From contig NZ_JAGHRJ010000006.1 in assembly GCF_017743865.1 (NCBI RefSeq), positions 1-64,000 of the forward strand: a stretch of DNA of 64,000 nucleotides, read 5' to 3'. Made by a program: the position numbers and the translations under genes. This DNA comes from Labrenzia sp. R4_2 (GTDB taxonomy: Bacteria; Pseudomonadota; Alphaproteobacteria; Rhizobiales; Stappiaceae). The notes under the pieces were generated by a model. The model did not search any database, had not been told where the DNA came from, and saw nothing but the letters and a program-made list of their open reading frames with translations. Positions 15,688 to 24,154 of this stretch are shown piece after piece (the first letter of the stretch is position 1; every line of letters begins with the position of its first letter).

Positions 15688-16869
15688 ATGTCTACCAAAT
15701 ACTCGAACATGACGGTGAAGGCTTACCGGCGCGAAAATGGCCGGGTCGGGGTCCGCAACCACGTTGTCATTCTGCCCGTCGACGACATCTCCAACGCTGC
15801 TTGTGAGGCTGTTGCCAACAACGTCAAAGGCACGCTGGCTATCCCGCATGCCTATGGCCGTCTGCAGTTCGGTGAAGATCTTGAGCTGCATTTCCGGACC
15901 ATGATCGGCACTGGCGCCAACCCAAATGTCGCCGCCGTTGTGGTCATCGGCATCGAGCCTGGCTGGACCAAGCGCATTGCCGACGGGATCCGCGAAACCG
16001 GCAAACCGGTCGCCGAGTTTTCCATTGAACAGAACGGTGACTTCGAAACCATTCGCCGTGCCTCCTGGGCTGCCAAGGACTTCGTTCACAAGACGTCGGA
16101 ATATCAGCGCGAAGAGTGCTCCATTTCCGAGCTCTGGGTCTCCACCAAATGCGGCGAGAGCGACACCACCACCGGTCTCGGCTCCTGCCCGACCGTCGGC
16201 AACATGTACGACAAATTGCTGCCGGAAGGCATCACCGGCTTCTTCGGTGAAACATCGGAAATCACCGGTGCGGAACACATCTGCCAGAAGCGTGCGATCA
16301 ACGAGGAAGTTGGTGAGCGCTGGTACAAGATGTGGAAGGCCTATCAGGATGACGTCATCTTCGCGCACCAGACGGACGACCTTTCCGACAGCCAGCCCAC
16401 AAAGGGCAACATCGAGGGCGGCCTGACCACCATCGAGGAAAAGGCCCTCGGGAACTTGGAAAAAATCGGGCGCACCTCGCAGTACATCGACATCCTGGAG
16501 CCTGCAGAAGCGCCGAAGTCGGGCAATGGCCTCTACTTCATGGACTCATCTTCTGCCGCTGCGGAGTGCGTGACGCTGATGGCCGCGGGCGGGGCCGTGA
16601 TCCATACCTTCCCGACCGGGCAGGGCAATGTGGTCGGCAACCCGATCGTGCCGGTGATCAAGATCACCGCCAACCCGCGCACGGTTCGCACCATGAGTGA
16701 ACACGTGGATGTGGATGTCTCCGGCATTTTGCGCCGGGAAATGACCATCGATGAAGCCGGCGATGCGTTGATTGAAATGATCTGCCGCACCGCGAATGGC
16801 CGGAACACGGCTGCCGAAGCACTTGGTCACCGGGAATTCTCGATGACCAAACTCTACCGCAGCGCATAA
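15688..16869 (+). CDS. suyB: (R)-sulfolactate sulfo-lyase large subunit SuyB
   Basis: A 393-residue protein of the altronate/galactarate dehydratase C-terminal family. Landmarks: [21 protein letters not shown] at the N-terminus (residues 11-31), [32 protein letters not shown] near residue 155, and the late segment [20 protein letters not shown]. SuyAB is a Fe-dependent C-S lyase giving pyruvate and sulfite, the step that lets the cell use DHPS carbon. The order hpsN-hpsO-hpsP-suyA-suyB makes altronate or galactarate as substrate unlikely. No sulfite dehydrogenase or exporter gene is seen nearby, so sulfite must be handled elsewhere. Confidence 0.88.
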   Translation: MSTKYSNMTVKAYRRENGRVGVRNHVVILPVDDISNAACEAVANNVKGTLAIPHAYGRLQFGEDLELHFRTMIGTGANPNVAAVVVIGIEPGWTKRIADGIRETGKPVAEFSIEQNGDFETIRRASWAAKDFVHKTSEYQREECSISELWVSTKCGESDTTTGLGSCPTVGNMYDKLLPEGITGFFGETSEITGAEHICQKRAINEEVGERWYKMWKAYQDDVIFAHQTDDLSDSQPTKGNIEGGLTTIEEKALGNLEKIGRTSQYIDILEPAEAPKSGNGLYFMDSSSAAAECVTLMAAGGAVIHTFPTGQGNVVGNPIVPVIKITANPRTVRTMSEHVDVDVSGILRREMTIDEAGDALIEMICRTANGRNTAAEALGHREFSMTKLYRSA

Positions 16870-16880
16870 AACCGACTGGT

Positions 16881-16905
16881 CTGGTGGCTGGAAACCAGCC
16901 ACCAG
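16881..16905 (+). terminator. 11-bp hairpin after suyB
   Basis: CTGGTGGCTGG at 16881-16891 pairs perfectly with CCAGCCACCAG at 16895-16905, with an AAA loop, 11 bases after the suyB stop. There is no T-run, so it may be a partial terminator or an mRNA-stabilising stem between suyB and the next gene. Confidence 0.45.
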
Positions 16906-16994
16906 ATTCTCGGCCATACGGCTAGGGCATCGCCAATACCCAAAAATTGCAATCAGTGTCGGCGATCTGTTGTCTTTTGAAAGCATACACACCG

Positions 16995-18005
16995 ATGGAA
17001 GCGACCGAACGCCTCAGCCTGTGCAACGCAGAACTTTTGATCAAGTCCGCCTTCCTGGCCGTGGGTGTGCCTGACATAGCCGCGCAATCCGTTGCGAATG
17101 CGCTTGTCGCCGCAGAAGCGGAAGGTCAAGTTGGGCACGGATTTTCGCGGGTGGAGGACTATGCGGCTCAGGTTCAATCCGGGAAAATTACAGCCGCGGC
17201 GGAAGTCATGATCCACCAGAAAGGCGCCTCAAGCCTTTTGGCCGATGCAGGCTTTGGCTTTGCCTATCCCGCACTGGACGCTGTCATTGAAAAAGGCGCC
17301 GGGATCGCGCTGGACAATGGCTGCGCAACGATGGGCATCACGCGGTCGCATCATTGCGGCGCCCTGTCAGTTCAGGTCGAAAAACTCGCCAAAAGGGGAT
17401 TGATGGCAATCATGGTGGCCAACGCACCGGCGGCAATGGCGCCGTTCGGGGCCAAGGATCCCGTTTTCGGAACCAACCCAATCGCCTTTGCCGCCCCCCG
17501 GCCGGGCAAGGATCCGCTTGTCGTGGACCTGTCTTTGTCACGGGTGGCCCGCGGCAAGGTGATGAATGCACGCAAAGCTGGAAAAGACATTCCGGAGGGC
17601 TGGGCACTCGACAAGGATGGCAACCCAACCACAAGTGCCGAAGCTGCGCTCGAAGGCACCATGCTGCCGATTGGCGAAGCCAAGGGTACAGCGCTGGCAC
17701 TGATGGTAGAGATCCTGGCTTCGGTCATGACCGGCGCTTCGAAAAGCACCGAAGCCTCCTCGTTCTTTTCCGCCGACGGGCCACCTCCCGGTGTTGGTCA
17801 GTTCCTGATCGCCATGAAGCCGATGGATACAGAACATTTCGCTGCCCGCATCGACGCTCTGCTCGGCCTAATTGAAACAATGGAGGGTGCGCGCCTGCCC
17901 GGCAGCCGCCGCGCGGCCGCCATCGCCAAGGCCAGAACGGAAGGCATTGATGTACCGATCCGCTATGTCGATGCGGTCCGAAAGCTTGCAGAAGGTCATG
18001 CCTGA
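16995..18005 (+). CDS. comC: LDH2/MDH2-family dehydrogenase, probable (R)-sulfolactate dehydrogenase ComC
   Basis: A 336-residue member of the malate/L-lactate/sulfolactate dehydrogenase family (LDH2). Family landmarks are GHGFSRVEDYAAQVQSG near residue 40, ITRSHHCGALSVQVEKLA near 115, and APFGAKDPVFGTNPIAFAAPRP near 150, with the late KGTALALMVEIL. ComC oxidises or reduces (R)-sulfolactate/sulfopyruvate with NADP; in SlcC/ComC pairs it completes racemisation of sulfolactate. The SlcC partner is not in this window, so its role here could be recycling sulfopyruvate. The ATG at 16995 is chosen over one at 16947 because the conserved N-terminus begins there; neither has a strong ribosome site. 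It is separated from suyB by a hairpin. Confidence 0.75.
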   Translation: MEATERLSLCNAELLIKSAFLAVGVPDIAAQSVANALVAAEAEGQVGHGFSRVEDYAAQVQSGKITAAAEVMIHQKGASSLLADAGFGFAYPALDAVIEKGAGIALDNGCATMGITRSHHCGALSVQVEKLAKRGLMAIMVANAPAAMAPFGAKDPVFGTNPIAFAAPRPGKDPLVVDLSLSRVARGKVMNARKAGKDIPEGWALDKDGNPTTSAEAALEGTMLPIGEAKGTALALMVEILASVMTGASKSTEASSFFSADGPPPGVGQFLIAMKPMDTEHFAARIDALLGLIETMEGARLPGSRRAAAIAKARTEGIDVPIRYVDAVRKLAEGHA

Positions 18006-18068
18006 CCCTGACCAGTGGCGAAGTCAGGCACGGCTGCAGAAGTTTCAGAAAGGGAGGATTTCGATCCG

Positions 18069-18479
18069 ATGTACAAGCATGTCCTGATACCGGTCGCTCT
18101 TGATCATGAGACATTGATCGCCCGAAAGTTGGAAAACGCCCGCCACCTACTGGCGGACGGCGGTCAGATCACGCTTTTGACCGTCCTTGAGAATATTCCG
18201 GGGTTCGTTTCTGAATTCGTGACCATGAAGGTCGACAATCACCTAACAACCAAAGTCGAAAACAAGCTGCGCGAGGCAACGGGCGGCGATGACAGCATTC
18301 AGTGCAAGGTCGTGAGCGGGAAGCCGGGGGTGCAGATTGCAGCCTTTGCCGAGGAAAACGATGTCGATCTCGTCATCGTCGGATCGCATCACCCGACAGC
18401 ACAGGACTATTTACTCGGATCAACCGCATCGCGCGTGGTTCGCCGGGCCGGATGTTCTGTCTTTGTGGTTCGCGATTGA
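18069..18479 (+). CDS. Universal stress protein (UspA family)
   Basis: A 136-residue single-domain Usp. It begins MYKHVLIPVALDHE, has a central ITLLTVLENIPGF, and ends with DLVIVGSHHPTAQDYLLGSTASRVVRRAGCSVFVVRD-type ATP-binding features (the G-x2-H...G-S-x-A-x-x-V-V motif). Ribosome site GGGAGG at 18052-18057. Usp proteins are often encoded with TRAP transporters (TeaD with TeaABC is the known case, where it lowers transport). It follows the dehydrogenase gene by 63 bases and is probably the last gene of the sulfonate operon. Confidence 0.85.
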   Translation: MYKHVLIPVALDHETLIARKLENARHLLADGGQITLLTVLENIPGFVSEFVTMKVDNHLTTKVENKLREATGGDDSIQCKVVSGKPGVQIAAFAEENDVDLVIVGSHHPTAQDYLLGSTASRVVRRAGCSVFVVRD

Positions 18480-18572
18480 GGCGCCCGCTACATCCGCCCG
18501 GTACGCTGAACAGTGAACTGTTAAACGCTCACCTCCGTAAGCAACAAAAGCAAATTGCTTCGGAGATTTGTA

Positions 18573-19163
18573 ATGCCGCGTTTCGCCCCTGCCGCTGTTG
18601 TCATTTCCGGTATCCTCGCTGCAACAGGCCAAGCTGTCGCGGCTGATCCTGCGACCCAGACGGGCAGCGCCCATGATTTCAGCTTTGAACTCGCAAACGG
18701 ACTATCCCTGCCGATGAAAGAATACGAGGGCAAGGTGGTCCTTGTGGTCAACACGGCGACGGCCTGCGGTTTCAGTGGCCAGTTGTCCGGACTTCAAGAG
18801 CTGCACGAGAGATACGCTGATCAAGGCCTTGTCGTGCTCGGCGTGCCATCGAATGACTTTGGCGGTCAGGAACCGCGCAAGGACGGCGAAATTGCCGCCT
18901 ATTGCGAAGCGAAATACGGGGCGACCTTCCAGATGACTGCGAAGACGTCCGTGCGTGGGGACACCGCCCACCCGTTCTATCAATGGGCTGTTGAGGAGCT
19001 CGGCTCGCTCGCGCGGCCAAACTGGAACTTTCACAAATACCTTGTTGGGCCGGACGGGTCCTTGGTGTCCTGGTTTGGAACTCCTGCAAAACCGACGTCC
19101 AAGGCCGTCGTCGCCGAAATCGAGAAACAACTCGACCAACTTCCGGCTGATCAAAGTTCCTGA
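18573..19163 (+). CDS. Glutathione peroxidase family protein with signal peptide
   Basis: A 196-residue thiol peroxidase. A signal peptide ends around ATGQAVAADP, so the protein is probably periplasmic. The catalytic Cys lies in NTATACGFSGQ (Cys rather than selenocysteine), with GVPSNDFGGQEP supplying the Gln and ARPNWNFHKYLV supplying Trp-Asn of the catalytic tetrad. It reduces hydroperoxides, in bacteria usually with thioredoxin rather than glutathione as donor; a periplasmic donor is unclear. The ATG at 18573 is used because GGAG is at 18562-18565. It ends 8 bases before a convergent gene. Confidence 0.85.
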   Translation: MPRFAPAAVVISGILAATGQAVAADPATQTGSAHDFSFELANGLSLPMKEYEGKVVLVVNTATACGFSGQLSGLQELHERYADQGLVVLGVPSNDFGGQEPRKDGEIAAYCEAKYGATFQMTAKTSVRGDTAHPFYQWAVEELGSLARPNWNFHKYLVGPDGSLVSWFGTPAKPTSKAVVAEIEKQLDQLPADQSS

Positions 19164-19170
19164 TGGAGGG

Positions 19171-19542
19171 TCACGCTTTTTCCAAACTCGCCTGACAATG
19201 CGGGTACCGGTTGAAGCGGACCTTTGCAAACATGCGATAAAGAACGCCTGCAAGTTGGTATATCCCGGGAAGAGAGACGAACCGGCTTAGCAATGACCAT
19301 CCCGAAAATTGACGCCAAAGTGCGATAAAGGCGTCAACTTCGGTCCGCATCACTCCCTCAGCGTCTCGAACATGCATGAACATCAGAGCTTCTGCTTGGG
19401 AAACGCCCGTGCCTTCCAGCTGCGCAGGATCGTTGGCGATGTCATGCCACAAGATTGGGTGTTTCGGGGTCCGCCGCTTGAAGAAATTGATTTCCTTGGA
19501 ACACAAGCCGCATTTGCCATCGTAATAGACCGAGATCACCAA
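19171..19542 (-). CDS. DCC-family thiol-disulfide oxidoreductase-like protein (DUF393)
   Basis: A 123-residue protein with the family's N-terminal YYDGKCGLCSKEI motif (residues 6-18), which gives the DCC name and carries a CxxC pair, and a downstream helix-rich part ending SLPGIYQLAGVLYRMFAKVRFNR. The fold is thioredoxin-like but the cellular role is not known. It is convergent with the glutathione peroxidase gene, 7 bases apart, and lies downstream of the 2-oxoglutarate oxygenase gene on the same strand. Confidence 0.85.
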   Translation of the reverse strand: MVISVYYDGKCGLCSKEINFFKRRTPKHPILWHDIANDPAQLEGTGVSQAEALMFMHVRDAEGVMRTEVDAFIALWRQFSGWSLLSRFVSLPGIYQLAGVLYRMFAKVRFNRYPHCQASLEKA

Positions 19543-19634
19543 ACCACTCCTTGTTTCTGGCTGATCTGTCTACGAGCGGAAAAACAGTATGGATTGGGTT
19601 TGGCACAGGGCACCGTCACCTGTGCGGATTCGTC

Positions 19635-20600
19635 TCAGCTGCCCTTCTTTGTGTGTTCGTAGGTGGCATCCAGACGAGACCAGAGATAATCAGCCCCGGA
19701 GATCGGCGCGTATTGGGGCGGTCTGTCGGCGCTGACGCATCCTGGAAGGCAGGAGACTTCGGCATCCGGGTTTGGGTCGAGGAAAAACGCGATCGAATAC
19801 CGTTCGCGGCCACTACTGTTCACGACGCGATGCGGCGTAGAGACATAGACATCGTTGGTCCAGCGCATCAGGCAATCGCCAATATTGCAGATGAATGTCC
19901 CGTCAACAGTTGGGGCTTGGATCCATTCACCGTCCCGGCGCCGGACCTCCAGTCCGCCAACCTCGTCGGGGAGCAAAATGGTGATGTTGCCATAGTCCGT
20001 ATGGGTCCCGGCACCAATTTGACCGGCCGCAGCATCGGCAGGCTGGGGCGGATAGTGGAGCAAGCGCAGGGTCGCCATTGGCGCGTCAAGCTTGCCTTCG
20101 AAAAAATCAGGTGATGCTTTCAGATCAAGCGCGATGGCCCGATGGATCGTCCGGCCAAGCCCCCAAACAGCATTGAAGTAATCGAGAACAGTGTCCCGCC
20201 AGTCGGGCAGATCCGGCCATTGGTTTAGTGCCCGGAAAGGCTCTCCGGCCAAAATACACGGATCATCGGGCGCGAGTTCAAGGCCGACATTAAAAGCTTC
20301 CTTTAGATCCGCGGGTTTGGATGGATCAAGGTTTTCGCCCTCCATCGGAACATAGCCGCGGTTGGTCTTGTGGAAGTCCTTCGTCAGCGCCAGTTTATCG
20401 GCGTCAGGCAAAGCAAACACGGCGTGGGCAGCCGCATTGATCCCGGCAATCAGGTCCGCATCAATGCCATGGCTCTTTACATAGAAGAACCCGGTCTCCC
20501 GTGCCGCCTGACCGATCTCTTGCGCGGCTTGTTCAAGCCCACCGGGCGCACCGTCCACCAAACCGCCCAAGTCGATGATTGGAATGTGCGCGTTGTTCAA
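19635..20600 (-). CDS. 2-oxoglutarate/Fe(II) oxygenase, isopenicillin N synthase family
   Basis: A 321-residue protein. The N-terminal DIOX_N segment begins IPIIDLGGLVDG and has the GQAARETGFFYVKSHGI motif typical of the family; the catalytic part carries the iron ligands in GAGTHTDYGNITILL (His and Asp) and in YVSTPHRVV (distal His), with RYSIAFF supplying the Arg that binds 2-oxoglutarate. These enzymes hydroxylate or cleave small molecules; the substrate cannot be read from sequence. It lies downstream of a GntR/FCD regulator gene on the same strand (gap 92 bases), which may control it. Confidence 0.85.
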   Translation of the reverse strand: MNNAHIPIIDLGGLVDGAPGGLEQAAQEIGQAARETGFFYVKSHGIDADLIAGINAAAHAVFALPDADKLALTKDFHKTNRGYVPMEGENLDPSKPADLKEAFNVGLELAPDDPCILAGEPFRALNQWPDLPDWRDTVLDYFNAVWGLGRTIHRAIALDLKASPDFFEGKLDAPMATLRLLHYPPQPADAAAGQIGAGTHTDYGNITILLPDEVGGLEVRRRDGEWIQAPTVDGTFICNIGDCLMRWTNDVYVSTPHRVVNSSGRERYSIAFFLDPNPDAEVSCLPGCVSADRPPQYAPISGADYLWSRLDATYEHTKKGS

Positions 20601-20692
20601 GAGACCGTCCTATCAGAAAATCGGCATGCCGACTGCACACCCCATTCCCTGAACTTCCAACTCTGGCTCGACCTTCGTCAAGAGTATTCCAG

Positions 20693-21451
20693 TCAGTTTG
20701 CCGGATCTTCCTTTGGAGCACGCCGCAATTCCGCCAGTTGCCGGGTATAGGCAGCGATTTCCTCCAAAACCGTCTGCGCCGCCACACTATCCCGATTGCC
20801 CAGCGCGTCGCGAAGACGGTCATGAAGGCCGGCAATGTGCTTCTTGTCGCGAAGCCGGTAGACCAGCATGTTCATCAAGGGCTGCATGGCCTCGATCGCG
20901 CCCGAGACCTGAAACATCAGCAAAGGGTTCCCTGTTGCCTTGGCAATCACCGAGTGAAACCGGACATCTGAATCGCAGAAGTCTTCGTCCGACAGATCCC
21001 CGCTTTGAAGGCTGATCTCCCGGGCCATTGCAGTCAGATCGTCTTCGCTGCGGTTTTCGCAAGCGAGTGCCAGGCAAGAAGACTCCAGAAGGTACCGGGC
21101 TTCGATGGCATCTTCGAACGGGATGTTGTTCATGCCGATAAGAAGCCGGGTCGTGCCCACCAGATCACCACGGGCCTCATCAAAGGTAATACGGTTGACG
21201 AACGCTCCCCCGGATGCCCCACGCTCTGAGCGAATGAGGTTTTGGGCCGCAAGACGCTTCATTGCTTCGCGCACGGTTGCACGGGAAACTCCGAACCGAT
21301 CAGCAAGCTCTGTTTCACTTGGCAAACGCTCTTCAACGCTCAACGCGCCATCGAGAATGGCCTTCCGGATCGCATTGGCAATCTGGGTCGACAAACCCTC
21401 CTTGCGGATCGCCTGATACTCGATTGCCAATGGTGTCTCCTTTGCACGCAC
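20693..21451 (-). CDS. GntR-family transcriptional regulator (FadR/FCD type)
   Basis: A 252-residue regulator. The winged-helix domain is clear (LPSETELADRFGVSRATVRE, about residues 43-62, followed by MKRLAAQNLIRSERGASGG), and the all-helical FCD effector domain contains metal-binding-type residues in the segment CDSDVRFHSVIAKATGNPLL. It is divergent from the DUF2182-DUF1326-dmdA operon and a 19-bp near-palindrome lies between, so it may control that operon, the oxygenase, or both. GntR regulators of DMSP genes (DmdR) are known in roseobacters, but identity with DmdR is not established here. Confidence 0.88.
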   Translation of the reverse strand: MRAKETPLAIEYQAIRKEGLSTQIANAIRKAILDGALSVEERLPSETELADRFGVSRATVREAMKRLAAQNLIRSERGASGGAFVNRITFDEARGDLVGTTRLLIGMNNIPFEDAIEARYLLESSCLALACENRSEDDLTAMAREISLQSGDLSDEDFCDSDVRFHSVIAKATGNPLLMFQVSGAIEAMQPLMNMLVYRLRDKKHIAGLHDRLRDALGNRDSVAAQTVLEEIAAYTRQLAELRRAPKEDPAN

Positions 21452-21513
21452 CCGTCCACGGTGCCTCTCTACAAGACTAGGCCCGGCTCTGGAACAGGGT
21501 CAATGCAAATATT

Positions 21514-21532
21514 TTAAATGTCAGACAATTAA
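21514..21532. promoter_or_regulatory. 19-bp near-perfect palindrome, candidate GntR operator
   Basis: TTAAATGTCAGACAATTAA at 21514-21532 equals its own reverse complement except for one base pair and the central base. The core GT-CAG-AC matches the spacing of FCD-type GntR operators (T-N-G-T-N3-A-C-N-A) on one side. It lies 63 bases from the GntR start and 61 bases before the DUF2182 start. Confidence 0.55.
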
Positions 21533-21592
21533 TTATTTGACTTTTTCAACAGATGCGCTCAGCCTTTTCTCAACGATATGGGAGGACATTGG

Positions 21593-22381
21593 GTGCAGAT
21601 CGCCCTTCACTTAGTTGACCGGCGCCAAGCCGCCTGGATCGCGTTCTTTGTCGCGGTTCTTGGCGCGTGGGCAGCTCTTTTCCTGATGCAGCCGGATCTC
21701 GATCTGCCCGCGGGCTGGCAAGCGCTTGGCCTGGATTACCTAGCATCCCTCTGCCGTCCGGCCGCAGACACAAGCCTTGCGGGATTGATTGCAATGTGGG
21801 GCTTGATGTCCCTTGCCATGATGGCGCCAACCGTTGCACCCGCGCTGAAAACCTATCTCGATCTCACCCACACCCAAGGCGCCACAATCGCCGGTTTCTC
21901 GGCCCTTCTTGCAGGATATCTGCTCGTCTGGATCGGCTTTTCGGTTCCCGCAGCTCTTCTGCAGGCGGCTCTGGACACACAAGGCTGGCTGGACCCCTTC
22001 GGCCGCAGTTCCGAAGTCTATTTGACCGCGGGCCTTTTGGCGCTTGGCGGAGCGTACCAGTTCAGCCGACTGAAAGAAGCCTGTCTCAACCAGTGCCAGA
22101 GTCCGCTGCTGTTCTTCATGGGCAAATGGCAAGACGGGCTGCCGGGAGCCTTCAGGATGGGACTGCAACTTGGCGTGATCTGCCTCGGCTGCTGCTGGGC
22201 CCTCATGCTGTTGGCCTTTGTTGCCGGCACCATGAACCTCGCCTTCATGGGCCTCGCAATGCTGCTGATGACCTTTGAAAAACTCCCGCAGCTCGGCCGT
22301 TACCTGACCGTGCCTGTCGGTTTTGCACTTCTGGGATCTGCCGCTGCGATCCTCATTATCGAACTCATAAAACATCTATAA
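21593..22381 (+). CDS. DUF2182 integral membrane protein (predicted metal-binding)
   Basis: A 262-residue membrane protein with about six helices. Signature segments of DUF2182 are MWGLMSLAMMAPTVAPALKT near residue 65, SRLKEACLNQCQSPLLFF near 160, LGVICLGCCWALMLLAF near 195 and MNLAFMGLAMLLMTFEK. The cysteines and the Met-rich AMMAP segment suggest a bound metal. An in-frame ATG exists at 21578, but the GGGAGGA at 21580-21586 would then be inside the gene; the GTG at 21593 has this as its ribosome site and is the better start. It is the first gene of a tight run into DUF1326 and dmdA, 11 bases before the next gene. Function unknown. Confidence 0.8.
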   Translation: MQIALHLVDRRQAAWIAFFVAVLGAWAALFLMQPDLDLPAGWQALGLDYLASLCRPAADTSLAGLIAMWGLMSLAMMAPTVAPALKTYLDLTHTQGATIAGFSALLAGYLLVWIGFSVPAALLQAALDTQGWLDPFGRSSEVYLTAGLLALGGAYQFSRLKEACLNQCQSPLLFFMGKWQDGLPGAFRMGLQLGVICLGCCWALMLLAFVAGTMNLAFMGLAMLLMTFEKLPQLGRYLTVPVGFALLGSAAAILIIELIKHL

Positions 22382-22392
22382 CGGAGACAAGA

Positions 22393-23019
22393 ATGACTGG
22401 ATGGGCCATCCGTGGGGAATTGATCCTCAATTGCAACTGCACCGTTTTCTGCCCGTGCGTCGTTTCGCTTGGCAAACACGCGCCGACAGAGGGCTACTGC
22501 CAGGCCTGGGCCGGTGTCCGGATCGATGAAGGTCATTATATGGGCGAAGACCTGTCCGGGCTGAATGTCGGCCTGGTCCTCGAAATCCCAGGTCTGATGG
22601 CGCGCGGCAATTGGAAAGCCGCTGCCTACATCGACGAACGCGCTTCCGAAGCCGCCTATGATGGCCTTTTGAAGATCTTCTCCGGGCAAGCGAAGGGCAC
22701 AACAGGTCTCTTCAAGGTCCTGGTGAGCGAATTCCTCGGCGCTGAACGCGCGCCCGTGACTTACGAAAACGAAGGCAAGAAGCGCCGCCTGATTGTTGGC
22801 AAGGCAATCAAGGGCGAAGTCGTTCCGGTTGGCGGATCTGATCCGGACCAGGATATCGTGGTCACAAACACCGAGTACTGGATGGGCTCGGACATCACGG
22901 TCGCAACCGCCACGCAGGGCCGTGTCCGTGCCTATGGCCGTGTTTGGGATTTTGACGGCCGCAGCGCCGAAATCTGTCAGATCGACTGGTCCGGCCCAGC
23001 CGTCGAACAGGCCGCATAG
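22393..23019 (+). CDS. DUF1326 protein
   Basis: A 208-residue soluble protein. The family's Cys cluster is at the N-terminus: LILNCNCTVFCPC (residues 10-22), followed by HAPTEGYCQAWAGVRID and a beta-rich remainder. DUF1326 genes are often next to DUF2182 genes, which suggests the two proteins work together, plausibly on a metal. It lies 12 bases after the DUF2182 gene and 12 bases before the dmdA-like gene, so all are likely one transcript. The reason for coupling to DMSP genes is unknown. Confidence 0.85.
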   Translation: MTGWAIRGELILNCNCTVFCPCVVSLGKHAPTEGYCQAWAGVRIDEGHYMGEDLSGLNVGLVLEIPGLMARGNWKAAAYIDERASEAAYDGLLKIFSGQAKGTTGLFKVLVSEFLGAERAPVTYENEGKKRRLIVGKAIKGEVVPVGGSDPDQDIVVTNTEYWMGSDITVATATQGRVRAYGRVWDFDGRSAEICQIDWSGPAVEQAA

Positions 23020-23031
23020 GGAGGACCCGGC

Positions 23032-24153
23032 ATGCAGGTCCCGTCTCTGTCCATCTCCCGGCGCACGCGCAAGACACCGTTTTCGCGCCGTGTCCAGGAA
23101 GCCGGTGTGAAAGCCTACACCGTCTACAACCATATGCTTCTTCCGACTGTCTTTGAGTCGGTGGAAGAGGACTACAAGCATCTGAAATCAAAAGTTCAGA
23201 TCTGGGACGTGTCCTGCGAACGCCAGGTCGAACTCTGGGGACCGGATGCCGGACGTCTGGCGCAAATGCTGACGCCGCGGGACCTGTCGGACATGGCACT
23301 CAACCGGTGCTACTACACGCCGATGGTCGATGAGACCGGCGGCATGTTGAACGACCCCGTCACCACGAAACTCGCCGAAGACAAGTACTGGGTTTCGGTT
23401 GCCGACAGCGATCTGCTTTTCTGGATCAAGGGGCTTGCACACGCGTTCCGGCTGGAGGTCGATGTCGATGAGCCGGACGTTTCCCCTTTTGCCATCCAGG
23501 GCCCCAAAGCTGAGGACCTTGTCGCCCGGGTCTTCGGAGAACGCATTCGGTCCATCCGGTTCTTTCACTATGACTATGTAGAGTTTGAGGGGCAGCGCAT
23601 GGTGCTGGCGCGCTCTGGCTACTCAAAGCAGGGCGGGTTTGAGCTCTATGTCGATGGCAGCAAATGGGGCGAACCCGTCTGGGACGCATTCATGGAAGCT
23701 GGAGCGGACATGGATGTCCGCGCCGGGTGCCCCAACCTGATCGAGCGGATCGAGGGGCAACTTCTGTCCTACGGCAACGACATGACCCGCAACAACACGC
23801 CGCACGAATGTGGACTTGGAAAGTTCTGTCAGACACAGCAAGCGATCGGCTGTGTCGGCCGGGACGCGCTGCTCCGTGTTGCGGTCGAAGGACCTGTCCG
23901 CCAGATCCGCAGTGTGGCGATTGATGGCGATCCCGTACCGCCTTGTAACGAGTTATGGCCCATCATCGGTGGTGGCCGGCAGGTTGGAACGATCAGTTCG
24001 GCCGCTTACTCCCCGGATTTCAGAACCAATGTCGCCATTGGCATGGTCCGCATGACCCATTGGGACGACGGCACAAAGGTTCAGGTCGACACGCCGCACG
24101 GTATGCGCAGCGCGACCGTCTGGGAAACCCCGTTCTGCAACCAGGGGGGCTAG
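23032..24153 (+). CDS. dmdA: DMSP demethylase-like aminomethyltransferase (DmdA family, GcvT fold)
   Basis: A 373-residue tetrahydrofolate-dependent GcvT-fold protein. It resembles Ruegeria DmdA along its length as remembered: SRRTRKTPFSRRVQEAGVKA then YTVYNHMLLPTVF near residue 30, VQIWDVSCERQVEL near 62, DETGGMLNDPV near 100, ARSGYSKQGGFELYVDG near 200, GCPNLIERIEGQLLSYGNDM near 235 and NTPHECGLGKFC near 260. DmdA moves a methyl group from dimethylsulfoniopropionate to THF, giving methylmercaptopropionate. The next genes are a DmdB-like CoA ligase and acuI, which supports the role. DmdA-like paralogues of other function exist, so activity is not certain. Confidence 0.8.
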   Translation: MQVPSLSISRRTRKTPFSRRVQEAGVKAYTVYNHMLLPTVFESVEEDYKHLKSKVQIWDVSCERQVELWGPDAGRLAQMLTPRDLSDMALNRCYYTPMVDETGGMLNDPVTTKLAEDKYWVSVADSDLLFWIKGLAHAFRLEVDVDEPDVSPFAIQGPKAEDLVARVFGERIRSIRFFHYDYVEFEGQRMVLARSGYSKQGGFELYVDGSKWGEPVWDAFMEAGADMDVRAGCPNLIERIEGQLLSYGNDMTRNNTPHECGLGKFCQTQQAIGCVGRDALLRVAVEGPVRQIRSVAIDGDPVPPCNELWPIIGGGRQVGTISSAAYSPDFRTNVAIGMVRMTHWDDGTKVQVDTPHGMRSATVWETPFCNQGG

Positions 24154-24154
24154 G

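Noticed and set aside
15384-16869. Altronate or galactarate dehydratase
   Set aside because: The family is right, but the gene is split into a 96-residue and a 393-residue subunit and follows hpsNOP, which matches SuyA/SuyB.
21578-21592. ATG at 21578 as start of the DUF2182 gene
   Set aside because: The ATG lies directly upstream of a GGGAGGA that fits a ribosome site for the in-frame GTG at 21593, and there is no ribosome site before it.
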